From NCBI GenBank assembly GCA_003243425.1, contig QFQP01000012.1:99387-163386 (forward strand): a stretch of DNA of 64,000 nt. The letters are read 5' to 3'. The position numbers and the translations under genes are program-made. Shown in pieces: positions 50,651-61,065 of this stretch (positions are counted from its first letter, which is position 1; every line of letters starts with the position of its first letter). The notes under the pieces were generated by a model. That model did not search any database. It was not told the DNA's origin and saw only the letters and a program-made list of their open reading frames with translations. The stretch is from Archangium gephyra. Lineage in GTDB: Bacteria > Myxococcota > Myxococcia > Myxococcales > Myxococcaceae.

Positions 50651-51832
50651 GTGAACCAGCCGTTGCCGTCACGTTGGCCCGCGTACCTGTGCGCGTTCGC
50701 TGCTGCCTTCGACAACTTCGCGATGACGCCGTTGGTGCGCGCGATTGCCGTCGACATGAAGGTCGACCTCGCCGAAGCGACGGCCGTCGCCTCGTCGTAC
50801 TACCTCGCGTACGGGCTCATGCAGGTGCCCTGGGGCCTCGCCTCGGAGCGGTTGGGCCGGGTGACGGTGATGCGCCTCGCGCTCGCCGCCGGCACGCTGG
50901 GGGCGGTCGCTTCGGTGCTCTCGTCGACGCTGCAGGGCCTGCTCATCGCGCGCTTCGTCGCGGGCGCGGGCATGGCGGCGGTGGTGCCGGCGGTCATCGC
51001 CTGGCTCGGTGACGCGCTGCCGCTGGGCGAGAGAATGAAGGCCGCGACCGAGATGAACGCGTTCTACGCGCTGGGCGCGGCGGCGGGCGTGCTCGGCGCG
51101 GGCCTGCTCGCGGACGACTTCGGCTGGGCCACCGGCTTCGCGGTCTCTGGCGCGCTCATCGTGCTCGCCCTCGGCGGCACCGCGCTGCTCTTCGCGCCGC
51201 CGAAGCCCGCCCAGCCGGGAAGCCTGATGGAGGCGCTCAAGTACGGCGACGTGCGCTGGCTGGCGGCGATCGCCGCCGTGGAGGGCTCGGTGTTGTTCGG
51301 GCTCTTCGCGTTCCTCGCGCCGACGATGCTGCAGACCGGCGCGACCGCGCGCACCACGGGCCTGGTCATCGCGGGCTACGGGGTTTCGGTGGTGGTCTGG
51401 TCTCGGGTCGCGCGGTGGTTGGGCGCGCGCATCGTGCCGATGAAGGCGATGGCCTTCGGCGGCGTGTTGATGGTGCTGGCGTGGAGCGCAGTGGCGCTCT
51501 CGCCCGCGGCGCCGGGCATCTTCACCGCGAGCATCTTGATGGGCGCGACCATCGTGTTCCTGCACGCGCAATTGCAGGTGTGGGCCACCCAGGCAGCGCC
51601 GACGTCGAGAGGGCCCGGCATCGCGATGTTCTCGGGTTCGCTGTTCATCGGCGCGTCGCTGGGCACGGCGTTCGCGCGCCCCCTGTTCGCCGAGGGCATG
51701 GTGCGCTGGTTGTTCGCGGGCGGCGCGGGGTTGGCGGCGCTGGTGACGGCGACCGTGTTGTGGCGGCGGCGCGTCACCGAGGCCCGCGTCAGCGCAGCGC
51801 CTTCGCGTGATGCGCGAGGTGGTCCGCGATGA
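50651..51832 (+). CDS. MFS transporter
   Basis: A 393-residue protein with about 12 membrane helices in two halves. YYLAYGLMQVPWGLASERLG contains the loop 2-3 motif (GxxSxRxGR-like, here GLASERLGR), and the second half begins near residue 205. The family is 12-helix DHA1-like, usually proton-linked export of small molecules. The GTG at 50651 is 20 bp after the O-methyltransferase stop, so both are likely cotranscribed. Its last 44 bases overlap the convergent frmB gene. The cargo is unknown; location beside a peptide cluster makes export of its product one option. Confidence 0.87.
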   Translation: MNQPLPSRWPAYLCAFAAAFDNFAMTPLVRAIAVDMKVDLAEATAVASSYYLAYGLMQVPWGLASERLGRVTVMRLALAAGTLGAVASVLSSTLQGLLIARFVAGAGMAAVVPAVIAWLGDALPLGERMKAATEMNAFYALGAAAGVLGAGLLADDFGWATGFAVSGALIVLALGGTALLFAPPKPAQPGSLMEALKYGDVRWLAAIAAVEGSVLFGLFAFLAPTMLQTGATARTTGLVIAGYGVSVVVWSRVARWLGARIVPMKAMAFGGVLMVLAWSAVALSPAAPGIFTASILMGATIVFLHAQLQVWATQAAPTSRGPGIAMFSGSLFIGASLGTAFARPLFAEGMVRWLFAGGAGLAALVTATVLWRRRVTEARVSAAPSRDARGGPR

Positions 51833-52621
51833 AGCTGGCCACGAAGTAATAGCCGTGGTCGTAGTCGGCGTGACGGCGCAGCGTGAGCGGGTGCTTGGCC
51901 TTCGCGCACGCGGCCTCGAACAACTCGGGCTTCAACTGTACGCCGAGGAACTCGTCGCCTTCGCCTTGATCAACCAGCAACGGCAACTGCTCCCTCGCGG
52001 TGCTGATCAACTCTGTCGCGTCGTGGGCCTTCCACGCTTCGCGGTCTTCACCGAGGTACGCGGTGAACGCCTTCACACCCCACGGCACCTGGCTCGGCGT
52101 GACGATGGGCGCGAACGCCGACACGCTCGCGAACTTCCCGGGGTGACGGAGCGCCAGGGTCAGCGCGCCGTGCCCTCCCATGGAGTGACCTGAGATTCCC
52201 CGCTTCGAAGTCACCGGGAAGTTCTGCTCGATGAGCTGGGGCAGCTCGCTCACCACGTAGGTCTCCATCTTGAAGTGCGGCGCCCAGCGTTCGGTCGTCG
52301 CGTTCAAGTAGAAGCCCGCGCCCTGACCGATGTCGTAGCCGTCTTGATCCGGAACATCGGCGCCGCGCGGGCTCGTGTCGGGGTTCACCAGGATCAACCC
52401 GAGCTGCGCGGCGAACTGCTGCGCGCCCGACTTGGTGATGAAGTTCTGCTCGGTGTTGGCGAGGCCCGAGAGCCAGTACAGCACCGGGCACTGCTCGCCG
52501 CGCAGCGCAGCGGGCGGCAGGTACACGCCGAACTTCATCTCGCACTTCAACGTCGACGACGCGTGCTTCCACACTTCCTGGCGACCACCGAAGTTGGCGT
52601 GCTGCTCGAGGCGTTCCATGG

Positions 52622-52625
<4 letters not shown>
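51789..52625 (-). CDS. frmB: S-formylglutathione hydrolase
   Basis: A 278-residue alpha/beta hydrolase of the esterase D family. GVYLPPAALRGEQCPVLYWL, FITKSGAQQFAAQLGLILVN, SPRGADVPDQDGYDIGQGAG and FYLNATTERW are all conserved; the nucleophile Ser is in ISGHSMGGHGALTLAL, the acid is in the LVDQGEGDEFL region and the His in DYDHGYYFVASFI. It hydrolyses S-formylglutathione to formate and glutathione, the second step of formaldehyde detoxification. It overlaps the frmA stop by four bases (ATGA at 52622-52625). Confidence 0.95.
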
Positions 52626-53737
<1,112 letters not shown>

Positions 53738-53748
53738 GTGGGAACTCC

Positions 53749-54018
53749 TCACTTCAGGAAGGAACGAACCAGAGACATCAGGCGATCCGTCTCGGCTTTC
53801 ACTGCCGCGCCACGGCGGCTGCCGAACGTCTCGTGGAGGTGAATTTCGAGCACCTCGGCCATGAGGCTGGTGGCGGCGCCGCGCAGCGCAGCCAGCTGCT
53901 GGAGCACGTCACCGCACTCGGTGCCCGCTTCGACCGCGCGCTCGAGGGCCTCGGTCTGCCCGCGCATGCGACGCAAGCGGGTGATGACGCGCTTCTTTTC
54001 TTCGGGAGCGTGGGGCAT
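53749..54018 (-). CDS. frmR: FrmR/CsoR/RcnR family transcriptional repressor
   Basis: An 89-residue all-helical DUF156 repressor. KKRVITRLRRMRGQTEALER is the conserved first helix, AGTECGDVLQQLAALRGAAT contains the key Cys (about residue 35), and EVLEIHLHETFG carries the His-x-His region. In FrmR the Cys and the N-terminal Pro react with formaldehyde to release DNA; this protein has Pro2 (MPHAPEE), which fits FrmR and not a metal sensor. A TACT-G7-AGTA operator lies five bases upstream of the start, and frmA-frmB follow. Confidence 0.93.
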   Translation of the reverse strand: MPHAPEEKKRVITRLRRMRGQTEALERAVEAGTECGDVLQQLAALRGAATSLMAEVLEIHLHETFGSRRGAAVKAETDRLMSLVRSFLK

Positions 54019-54022
54019 GGCG

Positions 54023-54037
54023 TACTGGGGGGGAGTA
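54023..54037. promoter_or_regulatory. FrmR/RcnR-type operator TACT-G7-AGTA
   Basis: TACTGGGGGGGAGTA lies immediately upstream of frmR. A G/C tract flanked by TACT and AGTA is the known operator form for the RcnR branch of this repressor family (TACT-G6-N-AGTA). Placement next to the start codon of the first frm gene supports autoregulation of the operon. Confidence 0.85.
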
Positions 54038-54231
54038 TCGGCACGCACCCGCGATGGCAAGCCGCATGTCACGGCGGCGTGGCAGCGGCGCGTGCGCCGC
54101 GCGAAGTGCCACGAACCATTGAGACGTCACAGTGACGACACGTGGCGTGTTGCGCGCGCGTGACCCGGCCGTTGTGAACAAGTGACCGAGGCGAGCGGTG
54201 AGCGCCATCACGTGAGCGCATATGGCGCCGC

Positions 54232-57075
54232 GTGAAACGGGCATTGCTCATCACGCTGATCAGCTTCTCGGCGCTCGCGCAGACCATCGACGCGACAGAT
54301 GCGGGCGTCGAGGACCGACCGGCCCCGCTCCCCACTGCGCCAGCAGAAGGCGTGAAGAAGAAGTTCACCGGCGTGAGCGGGAGAATCATCGACGCGCGCA
54401 CCGGGGAAGGGCTCATCGAAGCCACGGTGAAGGTCATCAACGGCCCGAAGAAGTCTGCGCTCACCGACCTCGAGGGCAACTTCAAGCTCAAGCTCCCACC
54501 CGGCACCTACGAGCTGCGCGTGTTCTACGAGCTCTACAAGGCCCAGAAGTTCGGCAACGTCGAGGTGAAGGCCGGCGCGGCCACCGAGCTGAACGTGTCG
54601 CTCGAGCGCGACGCCAAGGCGGTGCAGGAGGTCGTGGTCGAAGCGAAGGTCGACAAGCGCAACGAGACCGCGCTCCTCAACGAGCGGAAGAAGGCGGTCG
54701 TCGCGCAAGACTCGCTGGGCGCGCAGGCCATCGCGAAGACGCCCGACTCCAACGCCGGTGACGCGGTCAAGCGCGTGGTGGGCGCCACGCTGGTCGACAA
54801 CAAGTACGTCTTCATTCGTGGGCTCGGCGGCCGCTACACGCAGACGCTGCTCAACAGCACGCTGCTCCCGAGCCCGGAGCCCGACGAGCCGAGCGTGCCG
54901 CTCGACATGTTCCCCGTGGCGCTGCTGTCGAACCTGAACGTCATCAAGACGTACTCGGCCGACCTGCCCGCCAACTTCGCCGGCGGCTCGGTGACCATCG
55001 ACACCAACACCTTCCCCGCGCAGCTCGAGGCCAAGGTCCGCCTGCAGGTCGCGGGCGACACGATGACCACCGGCATCAAGCGCCCCGACGAGGCGATGAC
55101 CGGCCTCGAGCACATCGGCTTCGCCAGCCCGTCGCGCGCGATACCCGCGGCGATTCCCACCGACCGGCCGCTCGCGCCCGCGCGCATCGGCAGCACCGGC
55201 GTCACGCCCGAACAACAACGTGAAGCGGCCCTGGCCTTCGACCAGCGGTGGACACCTCCGCAGCTCCGCGCGCTGCCGTCGGGCAGCCTCTCGGCGTCGC
55301 TCGGCAACACGCACCGGCTCGGCAACAACGTGAAGCTCGGCTACCTGCTGGCCGCGCAGGTCTCGCGCCGTGAGCGCCGGCAGCTCATCGACTCGCAGGC
55401 GGTGCGCCTCGACGAAGGCGTGGCCACGCCCATCGAGCCGTTCCAGACCGAGGTGGGCACCGTGAGCGGCGCCACCTCGCTGCTCGCCAACGCGGGGCTG
55501 CAGGTCGGCAGCAACCACGACATCTCGGCGCTGGGGCTCTACCTGTGGAACGCCGAGAGCAACGCGACGGCGAACTACGGCTTCGACCAGGGGCAGATGG
55601 CGTACACCACCGGCCATCGCTCGCAGCTCACCTCGCGGCAGCTGTTCTTCAACCAGTTGAAGGGCTTTCACCGCGTCGGCGGCGTGGAGCTGAAGTGGCA
55701 GGGCAACTACTCGCGCGTGAACCGCGAAGAGCCCGACGTTCGTGACCTGCGACAGCTCGTCGACGACGAGGGCCGCAAGCTCATCCGCTTTCAGCCCAAC
55801 TCGCTCGAGCGCTTCTTCCTCACGCTCAACGAAGACTCGGGCGGTGGCACCGCGTCGCTCGCAGTGCCGTGGCGGAGCTGGCGCTTCGAGGCCGGTGGGC
55901 TCGGTCAGTATTCGGCGCGCAACTTCGACGGCCGGCGCTTCCGCAACCTCGACTGGAACCTCGACACCTCGCTGCAGACGCTGCAGCCCGAGGCGCTGCT
56001 GGTGCCCGAGCGCTTCGGGCCGCCCGTCAACGCCGAGCAGCAGATCACCCTCGAAGAGACGACCCTCACCTACGACCGCTACACGGCGTCGCTCGCGGTG
56101 TACGGCGGCTACGGGCAGGTCGACTGGAGGCCGTTGACCTGGCTGCGCGCGATCGCCGGCGTGCGCCTCGAAGGCAGCACCCAGACCGTGGGCGGCGGTT
56201 CTCCGTTCGCCACCTCAGGGGCGCCGCTGGGAGCGCCGGTCACGCGCAACTACCTCGACGTGGTGCCCACCGCGAACGTGGTGCTCTCGCCGCGCGACGA
56301 CTTCAACGTGCGCCTCGCCTACGCGTACACGCTGGCGCGGCCCTCGTTCCGCGAGCTGGCGCCGTTCCTCTTCTACGACATGGTTCGCCGCCGCAACGTC
56401 AGCGGCAACCCCGAGCTGCTCAACACGCGCATTCACAACGTCGACGCGCGCGCCGAGTGGTTCCCCGGCGCCGGTGAGGTCATCGCCTTCTCGGCGTTCG
56501 CCAAGCAGTTCGAGCGCCCCATCGAGCGCGTCATCTACGGCACCAGCAACGCGGTGGGTGACGTCAGCTTCCGCAACGCCGAAGGGGCGACGCTGCTGGG
56601 CCTCGAGCTCGAGGCGCGCACCACGCTGGGCCGCATTCATCAGGTGCTTCAGCCGTTCGCGGTCGGCGCCAACGTCTCACTCATCTATTCGCAGATTCAG
56701 CTGGACCCCAACTCGCCGCAGACCAACCGCACGCGGCCCCTGCAGGGCCAGTCGCCCTACGCGGCCAACGCCTTCATCACGTGGACCCACCCGACCTGGG
56801 GCACCGAAGCGGGCGTCTTCTACAACGTGTACGGCCCGCGCATTTCAGACGTGGGCATCAACGGCCTGCCCGACGTCATCGAACAACCGTTTCACCGTCT
56901 CGACCTGACGGTGGCTCAACGGCTGGGAGCCGGATTCCAGCTCAAGCTCGCCGCCAGCAACGTGCTCAACCAGGCCGTGCGGCTGCGACAGGGCGACGTC
57001 GAGGTGCTGACGAACCCGCCCGGTGTGCAGGTGCTCGGAACCCTGTCGTGGAACTTCAACGAAGAGAGGAAATGA
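54232..57075 (+). CDS. TonB-dependent outer-membrane receptor
   Basis: A 947-residue protein. Signal peptide MKRALLITLISFSALAQ; residues 45-125 are a carboxypeptidase-like regulatory domain (GVSGRIIDARTGEGLIEATV, ELRVFYELYK); a plug domain follows (VVAQDSLGAQAIAKTPDSNA, KYVFIRGLGGRYTQTLLN); the rest is a 22-strand-type barrel ending in aromatic VLGTLSWNFNEER. GTG start. It overlaps the next gene by four bases (ATGA), so the two encoded proteins are a receptor/lipoprotein pair. Cargo unknown; no siderophore genes are adjacent. Confidence 0.92.
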   Translation: MKRALLITLISFSALAQTIDATDAGVEDRPAPLPTAPAEGVKKKFTGVSGRIIDARTGEGLIEATVKVINGPKKSALTDLEGNFKLKLPPGTYELRVFYELYKAQKFGNVEVKAGAATELNVSLERDAKAVQEVVVEAKVDKRNETALLNERKKAVVAQDSLGAQAIAKTPDSNAGDAVKRVVGATLVDNKYVFIRGLGGRYTQTLLNSTLLPSPEPDEPSVPLDMFPVALLSNLNVIKTYSADLPANFAGGSVTIDTNTFPAQLEAKVRLQVAGDTMTTGIKRPDEAMTGLEHIGFASPSRAIPAAIPTDRPLAPARIGSTGVTPEQQREAALAFDQRWTPPQLRALPSGSLSASLGNTHRLGNNVKLGYLLAAQVSRRERRQLIDSQAVRLDEGVATPIEPFQTEVGTVSGATSLLANAGLQVGSNHDISALGLYLWNAESNATANYGFDQGQMAYTTGHRSQLTSRQLFFNQLKGFHRVGGVELKWQGNYSRVNREEPDVRDLRQLVDDEGRKLIRFQPNSLERFFLTLNEDSGGGTASLAVPWRSWRFEAGGLGQYSARNFDGRRFRNLDWNLDTSLQTLQPEALLVPERFGPPVNAEQQITLEETTLTYDRYTASLAVYGGYGQVDWRPLTWLRAIAGVRLEGSTQTVGGGSPFATSGAPLGAPVTRNYLDVVPTANVVLSPRDDFNVRLAYAYTLARPSFRELAPFLFYDMVRRRNVSGNPELLNTRIHNVDARAEWFPGAGEVIAFSAFAKQFERPIERVIYGTSNAVGDVSFRNAEGATLLGLELEARTTLGRIHQVLQPFAVGANVSLIYSQIQLDPNSPQTNRTRPLQGQSPYAANAFITWTHPTWGTEAGVFYNVYGPRISDVGINGLPDVIEQPFHRLDLTVAQRLGAGFQLKLAASNVLNQAVRLRQGDVEVLTNPPGVQVLGTLSWNFNEERK

Positions 57076-58445
57076 AAACCATGAAGCTCAAAGCAGCAGT
57101 GTTTGCATTGGCGTTGATTGGAATGAACTCGTGCAGCTCGAACCCCACGCCTGACGGCGGCGCGGGTGGCGGCACGGCGAACACCGGAGGTGGCGGCGGT
57201 TCGCAGCAGATGCAGGTCGTCAACGTCACCGGCGACATCACCCAGGACACCACGTGGACGAAGAACAACCTCTACGTGCTCAAGCAGCTGACCTACGTGC
57301 AGGCCGGCGCGACGCTCACCATCGAAGCGGGCACCACCATCGCGGGTGACTCGACGTCGGCGCTCATCGTGTCGCGCGACGCGAAGCTGCGCGCCAACGG
57401 CACGGCCACCGAGCCCATCGTCTTCACCTCGTCGTTGCCGGTCGGCCAGCGCGGCGCGCCCACCGGAGACTGGGGCGGGCTGGTGTTCCTCGGTCGCGCG
57501 CGCATCAACACCATGGGCGGCGAGAACAACGCAGAAGGCGTCGCCGACGAGCCGCGCAACAAGTACGGCGGCACCGACGACGCGTACGACTGCGGCACGC
57601 TCAAGTACGCGCGCGTGGAGTTCGCCGGCCGCCCGCTCTCGGCCGACAACGAGCTCAACGGCGTGACGTTGAACGCCTGCGGCAGCGCGACGGTCGTCGA
57701 CTACCTGCAGGTGCACCGCGGCGCCGACGACGGCGTCGAGCTCTTCGGCGGTACGGTCAACCTCAAGCACGTGGTCATCACCGGCAGCGACGACGACGGC
57801 CTCGACTGGGACAAGGGGTGGACTGGCAAGGCCCAGTTCCTCATCGCGGCGCAGGTCGCGGGCCGCGGCAACCACGGCATCGAAGCCGACAACGACGCCA
57901 ACAACGCCGACCTCACGCCGCGCAGCGCGCCCACGCTCTACAACGTCACGCTGGTGGGCCGGAAGCCCGACACCGCGGCGTCGGAAGGCCCGTCGCGCGG
58001 CCTGATTCTGCGCGCCGGCACCGCGGGCAAGCTGCACAACGTCATCGTCACCAACTTCACGTCGGCCGGCCTGCTGGTCGACGGCATTCCCTCGGCCACG
58101 CAGTGGACGGCCGGGAACCTGAGCGTGGCGAACTCGGTGTTCTTCGAGAACCCCGCGGCGTTGACCGACTACGTGTCGAACCCGCGGCCCGACGGCGGCA
58201 TCACCGACAACATGCTCAACGAGGTCACCGAGCTCGCGGCGCCTTCGCTGGCCAACCGCTTCGACGTGAACCCGCAGCTGACGGCCATCGGCACCTTCGA
58301 CTTCAAGCCGGCCGCGGGCTCGCCGGTGTTGACCGGTGGCGCGACGCCTCCCAACGACGGCTTCTTCGACGTGAGCGCGACGTTCGTGGGCGCCATCGGC
58401 ACCGACGACTGGACCGCCGGGTGGACCGCGTACCCCGCGAACTGA
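57072..58445 (+). CDS. beta-helix-like lipoprotein partnered with the TonB receptor
   Basis: A 457-residue protein with lipobox GMNSC near residue 21 and a Gly-rich linker (GGAGGGTANTGGGGG). The body reads VVNVTGDITQDTTWTKNNLY, VQAGATLTIEAGTTIAGDST, SALIVSRDAKLRANGTATEP, IVFTSS, then more beta-helix turns and a C-terminal GTDDWTAGWTAYP. This type is regularly encoded next to TonB receptors in proteobacteria and is likely a surface-exposed substrate-binding lipoprotein. It is coupled to the receptor gene by ATGA and followed by a strong terminator. Confidence 0.8.
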   Translation: MKTMKLKAAVFALALIGMNSCSSNPTPDGGAGGGTANTGGGGGSQQMQVVNVTGDITQDTTWTKNNLYVLKQLTYVQAGATLTIEAGTTIAGDSTSALIVSRDAKLRANGTATEPIVFTSSLPVGQRGAPTGDWGGLVFLGRARINTMGGENNAEGVADEPRNKYGGTDDAYDCGTLKYARVEFAGRPLSADNELNGVTLNACGSATVVDYLQVHRGADDGVELFGGTVNLKHVVITGSDDDGLDWDKGWTGKAQFLIAAQVAGRGNHGIEADNDANNADLTPRSAPTLYNVTLVGRKPDTAASEGPSRGLILRAGTAGKLHNVIVTNFTSAGLLVDGIPSATQWTAGNLSVANSVFFENPAALTDYVSNPRPDGGITDNMLNEVTELAAPSLANRFDVNPQLTAIGTFDFKPAAGSPVLTGGATPPNDGFFDVSATFVGAIGTDDWTAGWTAYPAN

Positions 58446-58461
58446 GCTCGAAGTGACTTAG

Positions 58462-58503
58462 AGCTCCGCGCTCTCCACTGAGGGAGCGCGGAGCTTTGTC
58501 TTT
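58462..58503 (+). terminator. rho-independent terminator after the TonB receptor operon
   Basis: AGCTCCGCGCTC at 58462-58473 pairs perfectly with GAGCGCGGAGCT at 58484-58495, loop ten bases, then TTTGTCTTT. This is one of the strongest hairpins in the window. Confidence 0.9.
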
Positions 58504-58536
58504 GAAGCGCTGCGTTGCGTCGCTAGTGCGAAATGC

Positions 58537-60108
58537 ATGAAGCACTTTGCACTGCTGATGTTGTTGTCGACGGGCGCGCTCGCGCAGGAGGCGTTGACGG
58601 AAGAAGAGCTGTTCGTCGCCGAGAGCGCACCCGGCCCCGCGGAGGCGGTGACCTCCTTCCTCGAAGCGGCGCACGAAGGTGACTTCGCCAGGGCCGCCAA
58701 GTGGCTCTCGCTCGAGAAGCTCAACCCCGAAGTGCGCGCCGTCGAAGGCCCGCGGCTCGCGCGCCGCTTCATGTTCCTGCTCGACCAGTTCCTCACCCTC
58801 GACGCGGCGAAGTTGAACGCCAGCCCCGGCGACACCGTGGTGGCCGCCGGCGAGCTGCCGCTGGGCCGCGTGCGCATTCCCGTGCAGCTCTCGAAGCAGG
58901 CCGACGGCACGTGGCACTTCAATTCGCGCACCGTGAAGGCCATCGACCCGCTGTTCGAAGAGAACGGCTCGCCGCTGTGGGAGCTGTTGCCGCAGTGGCT
59001 CATACGGCGCTCGCTGGGCCCGCTGGGCGCCTGGCAGTGGCTGGGGTTGCTCACCATGTTCGTCATCGGCTGGGCGCTGTCGCGGCTGTCGTCGGCGGTG
59101 CTGCGCCCGCTGCTGGTGAAGCTCACGAAGCTCACGGCCAACACGTGGGACGACGCGCTGGTGCTGCGGTTGGTCAAGCCGCTGCGCATGTTCCTCTTCA
59201 TGGTGGCGATGGCGGTGGGCACGCGGGCGCTGGCCTTCCCCATGAACGCGCAGTCGACCGTCGACGACATCGTGCGCGCCGGGCTGGTGGCGGCGATGGT
59301 GTGGGGGCTCATCGTGGTGGGCGGGCTCATCGCCGAGGCGCTCGAAGAGAAGGCCTCGAAAGACAACGACTTCCGGTCGGCGCGGGCGGTGCGAACCCAG
59401 GTCTCGGTGTTGCGCCGGGTCATCACGGCCATCGTGGCGGTCATCGGCGGCGCGCTGGTGTTGCTGCAGTTCCCGCCGGTGCGGCACGTGGGCATGTCGC
59501 TGCTCGCTTCCGCCGGTGTGGCCGGCGTGGTCATCGGCCTCGCGGCGCAGCGCACGATTTCGAACCTGCTCGCCGGCATTCAGATCGGCCTGACGCAGCC
59601 GATGCGCATCGGCGACACGGTCATCGTCGAGAACGAGTGGGGGTGGATCGAAGAAATCACCCTCACCTACGTGGTGGTGAAGGTGTGGGACCTGCGCCGC
59701 GTGGTGCTCCCCATCAGCTACTTCCTCGAGAAGCCGTTTCAGAACTGGTCACGCACCTCGACCGAGATTCTGGGCACCGCCGAGGTGTGGGCCGACTACC
59801 GCACCGACGTCGACGCCGTGCGCGCGGAGGTCACGCGTGTGGTCGAAGCGCAGCGAGACACGCTGTGGAACGGGAAGGTGAACTCCGTGCAGGTCACCAA
59901 CCTCACCGACAAGGCGATGCTCTTGCGCGTGCTGATCAGCGCCGATGATTCCGGCAAGGCCTTCGACCTGCGCTGCATTCTGCGCGAGCGCGTCATGAAG
60001 TTCCTGCAGCAGCAGCAGTACGGCCTGCCGGTGCTGCGCGCAGAAGTGCCGTTGCTGCAGAACGGCAACGGCGAGCCGCCCACCACGCGCGTGCAGCGAG
60101 ACGCATAA
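58537..60108 (+). CDS. MscS-type mechanosensitive channel with periplasmic N-domain
   Basis: A 523-residue protein: signal peptide (MKHFALLMLLSTGALAQ), a periplasmic domain (20-160), about five membrane helices, and the MscS core. The pore helix and beta domain are clear: SAGVAGVVIGLAAQRTISNL, LAGIQIGLTQPMRIGDTVIV, NEWGWIEEITLTYVVVKVWD, RRVVLPISYFLEKPFQNW. C-terminal alpha/beta region to residue 500. It would release solutes on hypo-osmotic shock. It follows a terminator and stands alone. Confidence 0.92.
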   Translation: MKHFALLMLLSTGALAQEALTEEELFVAESAPGPAEAVTSFLEAAHEGDFARAAKWLSLEKLNPEVRAVEGPRLARRFMFLLDQFLTLDAAKLNASPGDTVVAAGELPLGRVRIPVQLSKQADGTWHFNSRTVKAIDPLFEENGSPLWELLPQWLIRRSLGPLGAWQWLGLLTMFVIGWALSRLSSAVLRPLLVKLTKLTANTWDDALVLRLVKPLRMFLFMVAMAVGTRALAFPMNAQSTVDDIVRAGLVAAMVWGLIVVGGLIAEALEEKASKDNDFRSARAVRTQVSVLRRVITAIVAVIGGALVLLQFPPVRHVGMSLLASAGVAGVVIGLAAQRTISNLLAGIQIGLTQPMRIGDTVIVENEWGWIEEITLTYVVVKVWDLRRVVLPISYFLEKPFQNWSRTSTEILGTAEVWADYRTDVDAVRAEVTRVVEAQRDTLWNGKVNSVQVTNLTDKAMLLRVLISADDSGKAFDLRCILRERVMKFLQQQQYGLPVLRAEVPLLQNGNGEPPTTRVQRDA

Positions 60109-60123
60109 ACGATTGCTGTTGCA

Positions 60124-60776
60124 ATGAAGTGTCGGCCTACGCTGCGGCGCTTCATGAGAGCGCAACAGGTGTTGATGCTCGCCGGGTGTGACGAGAAGAA
60201 GGCCGAACCACCGAAGCCGGTGGTCGCCGAGAAGCCCGCGCCGGTTTCCCCGGTGCGCCCCGGCGACGACGTGAAGCACGGTGAATACCTGGCGACGATT
60301 GCCGCGTGCCTCGAGTGCCACACGCCGCGCGTGCCGCCCACCTTCAACGAGCTGGACGCGTCGAAGGTGATGTCGGGCGGCGTGCCCTTCACCGGGCCGT
60401 GGGGCACGGTGCACAGCGCGAACGTGTCGATGGTGGCCGCGAAGTACGAGCCCGCGCTGCTCGAGGCGGCCATTCGTGGGCAGCTCTCGTACGAGTTCCA
60501 GATGCCACCGAGCTCCATGCGGTGATGGCCGCCGACGACATGCGAGACCTCGTCGCCTACCTGCAGACGTTGAAGCCCGTCGACGTTCCGGCGCCTGAGA
60601 ATTCGTTGAAGCGTGACTGGCGGCCGCCTTCGCCGTTGCAGCCGGAGCACGTTCTCGACACGGCGCCCACCGGGGTCAGCGTGGAGCGCGGCGAGTACCT
60701 GGTGCACGTGGCCATCTGCAAAGACTGTCACTCGCCGCGCAACGCCGACGTCGGTGTTCCGCCACGCTCGCCTTGA
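60124..60776 (+). pseudogene. diheme cytochrome c lipoprotein, frameshifted and truncated
   Basis: The start (60124 or 60154) gives a short lipoprotein-like N-terminus ending LMLAGC, then GEYLATIAACLECHTPRVPP with the first heme site CLECH and EFQMPPSSMR. At about 60520-60528 a one-base shift is needed to continue as VMAADDMRDLVAYLQTLKPV, and then ERGEYLVHVAICKDCHSPRN with the second heme site CKDCH. The axial Met (QMP) of domain 1 is kept. After 60776 the second heme domain, which should run another 80 or so residues, is lost. Likely non-functional as sequenced; an extra G near CGGTGATG would repair the first lesion. Confidence 0.75.
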
Positions 60777-61065
60777 AGGAGGGCGTGAATCGGGGACCCC
60801 GGCGTTGCTCGTCGCGTGAAGGGCCCTCGACACGCCGCGAGTTCACTCCACCCATCGACGCTGAGGGCCTGCGCGGGTCGTTCTCGAACGGGCTCCATCA
60901 ACGACCCTCCATTCAGGCCGACGGCGCGCGCGTCACGCAGCTTCGTGAACTTCTTTCCGGTGAGTCAGAGGGTCGTTCCGTTGCTGCTCACCCAGGGGCA
61001 CTCGACGCGCCGCAGGGCCAGCATGTGTCGAGCAACGCGCGCGCACCCCGCCCTGTCTTCCCCAT
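60777..61065. other. 289-bp region without a supported gene
   Basis: Frames are open here on both strands, but none has protein-like composition or a ribosome site. It probably contains the decayed 3' end of the cytochrome gene and the terminal region of the convergent HExxH gene. Confidence 0.4.
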
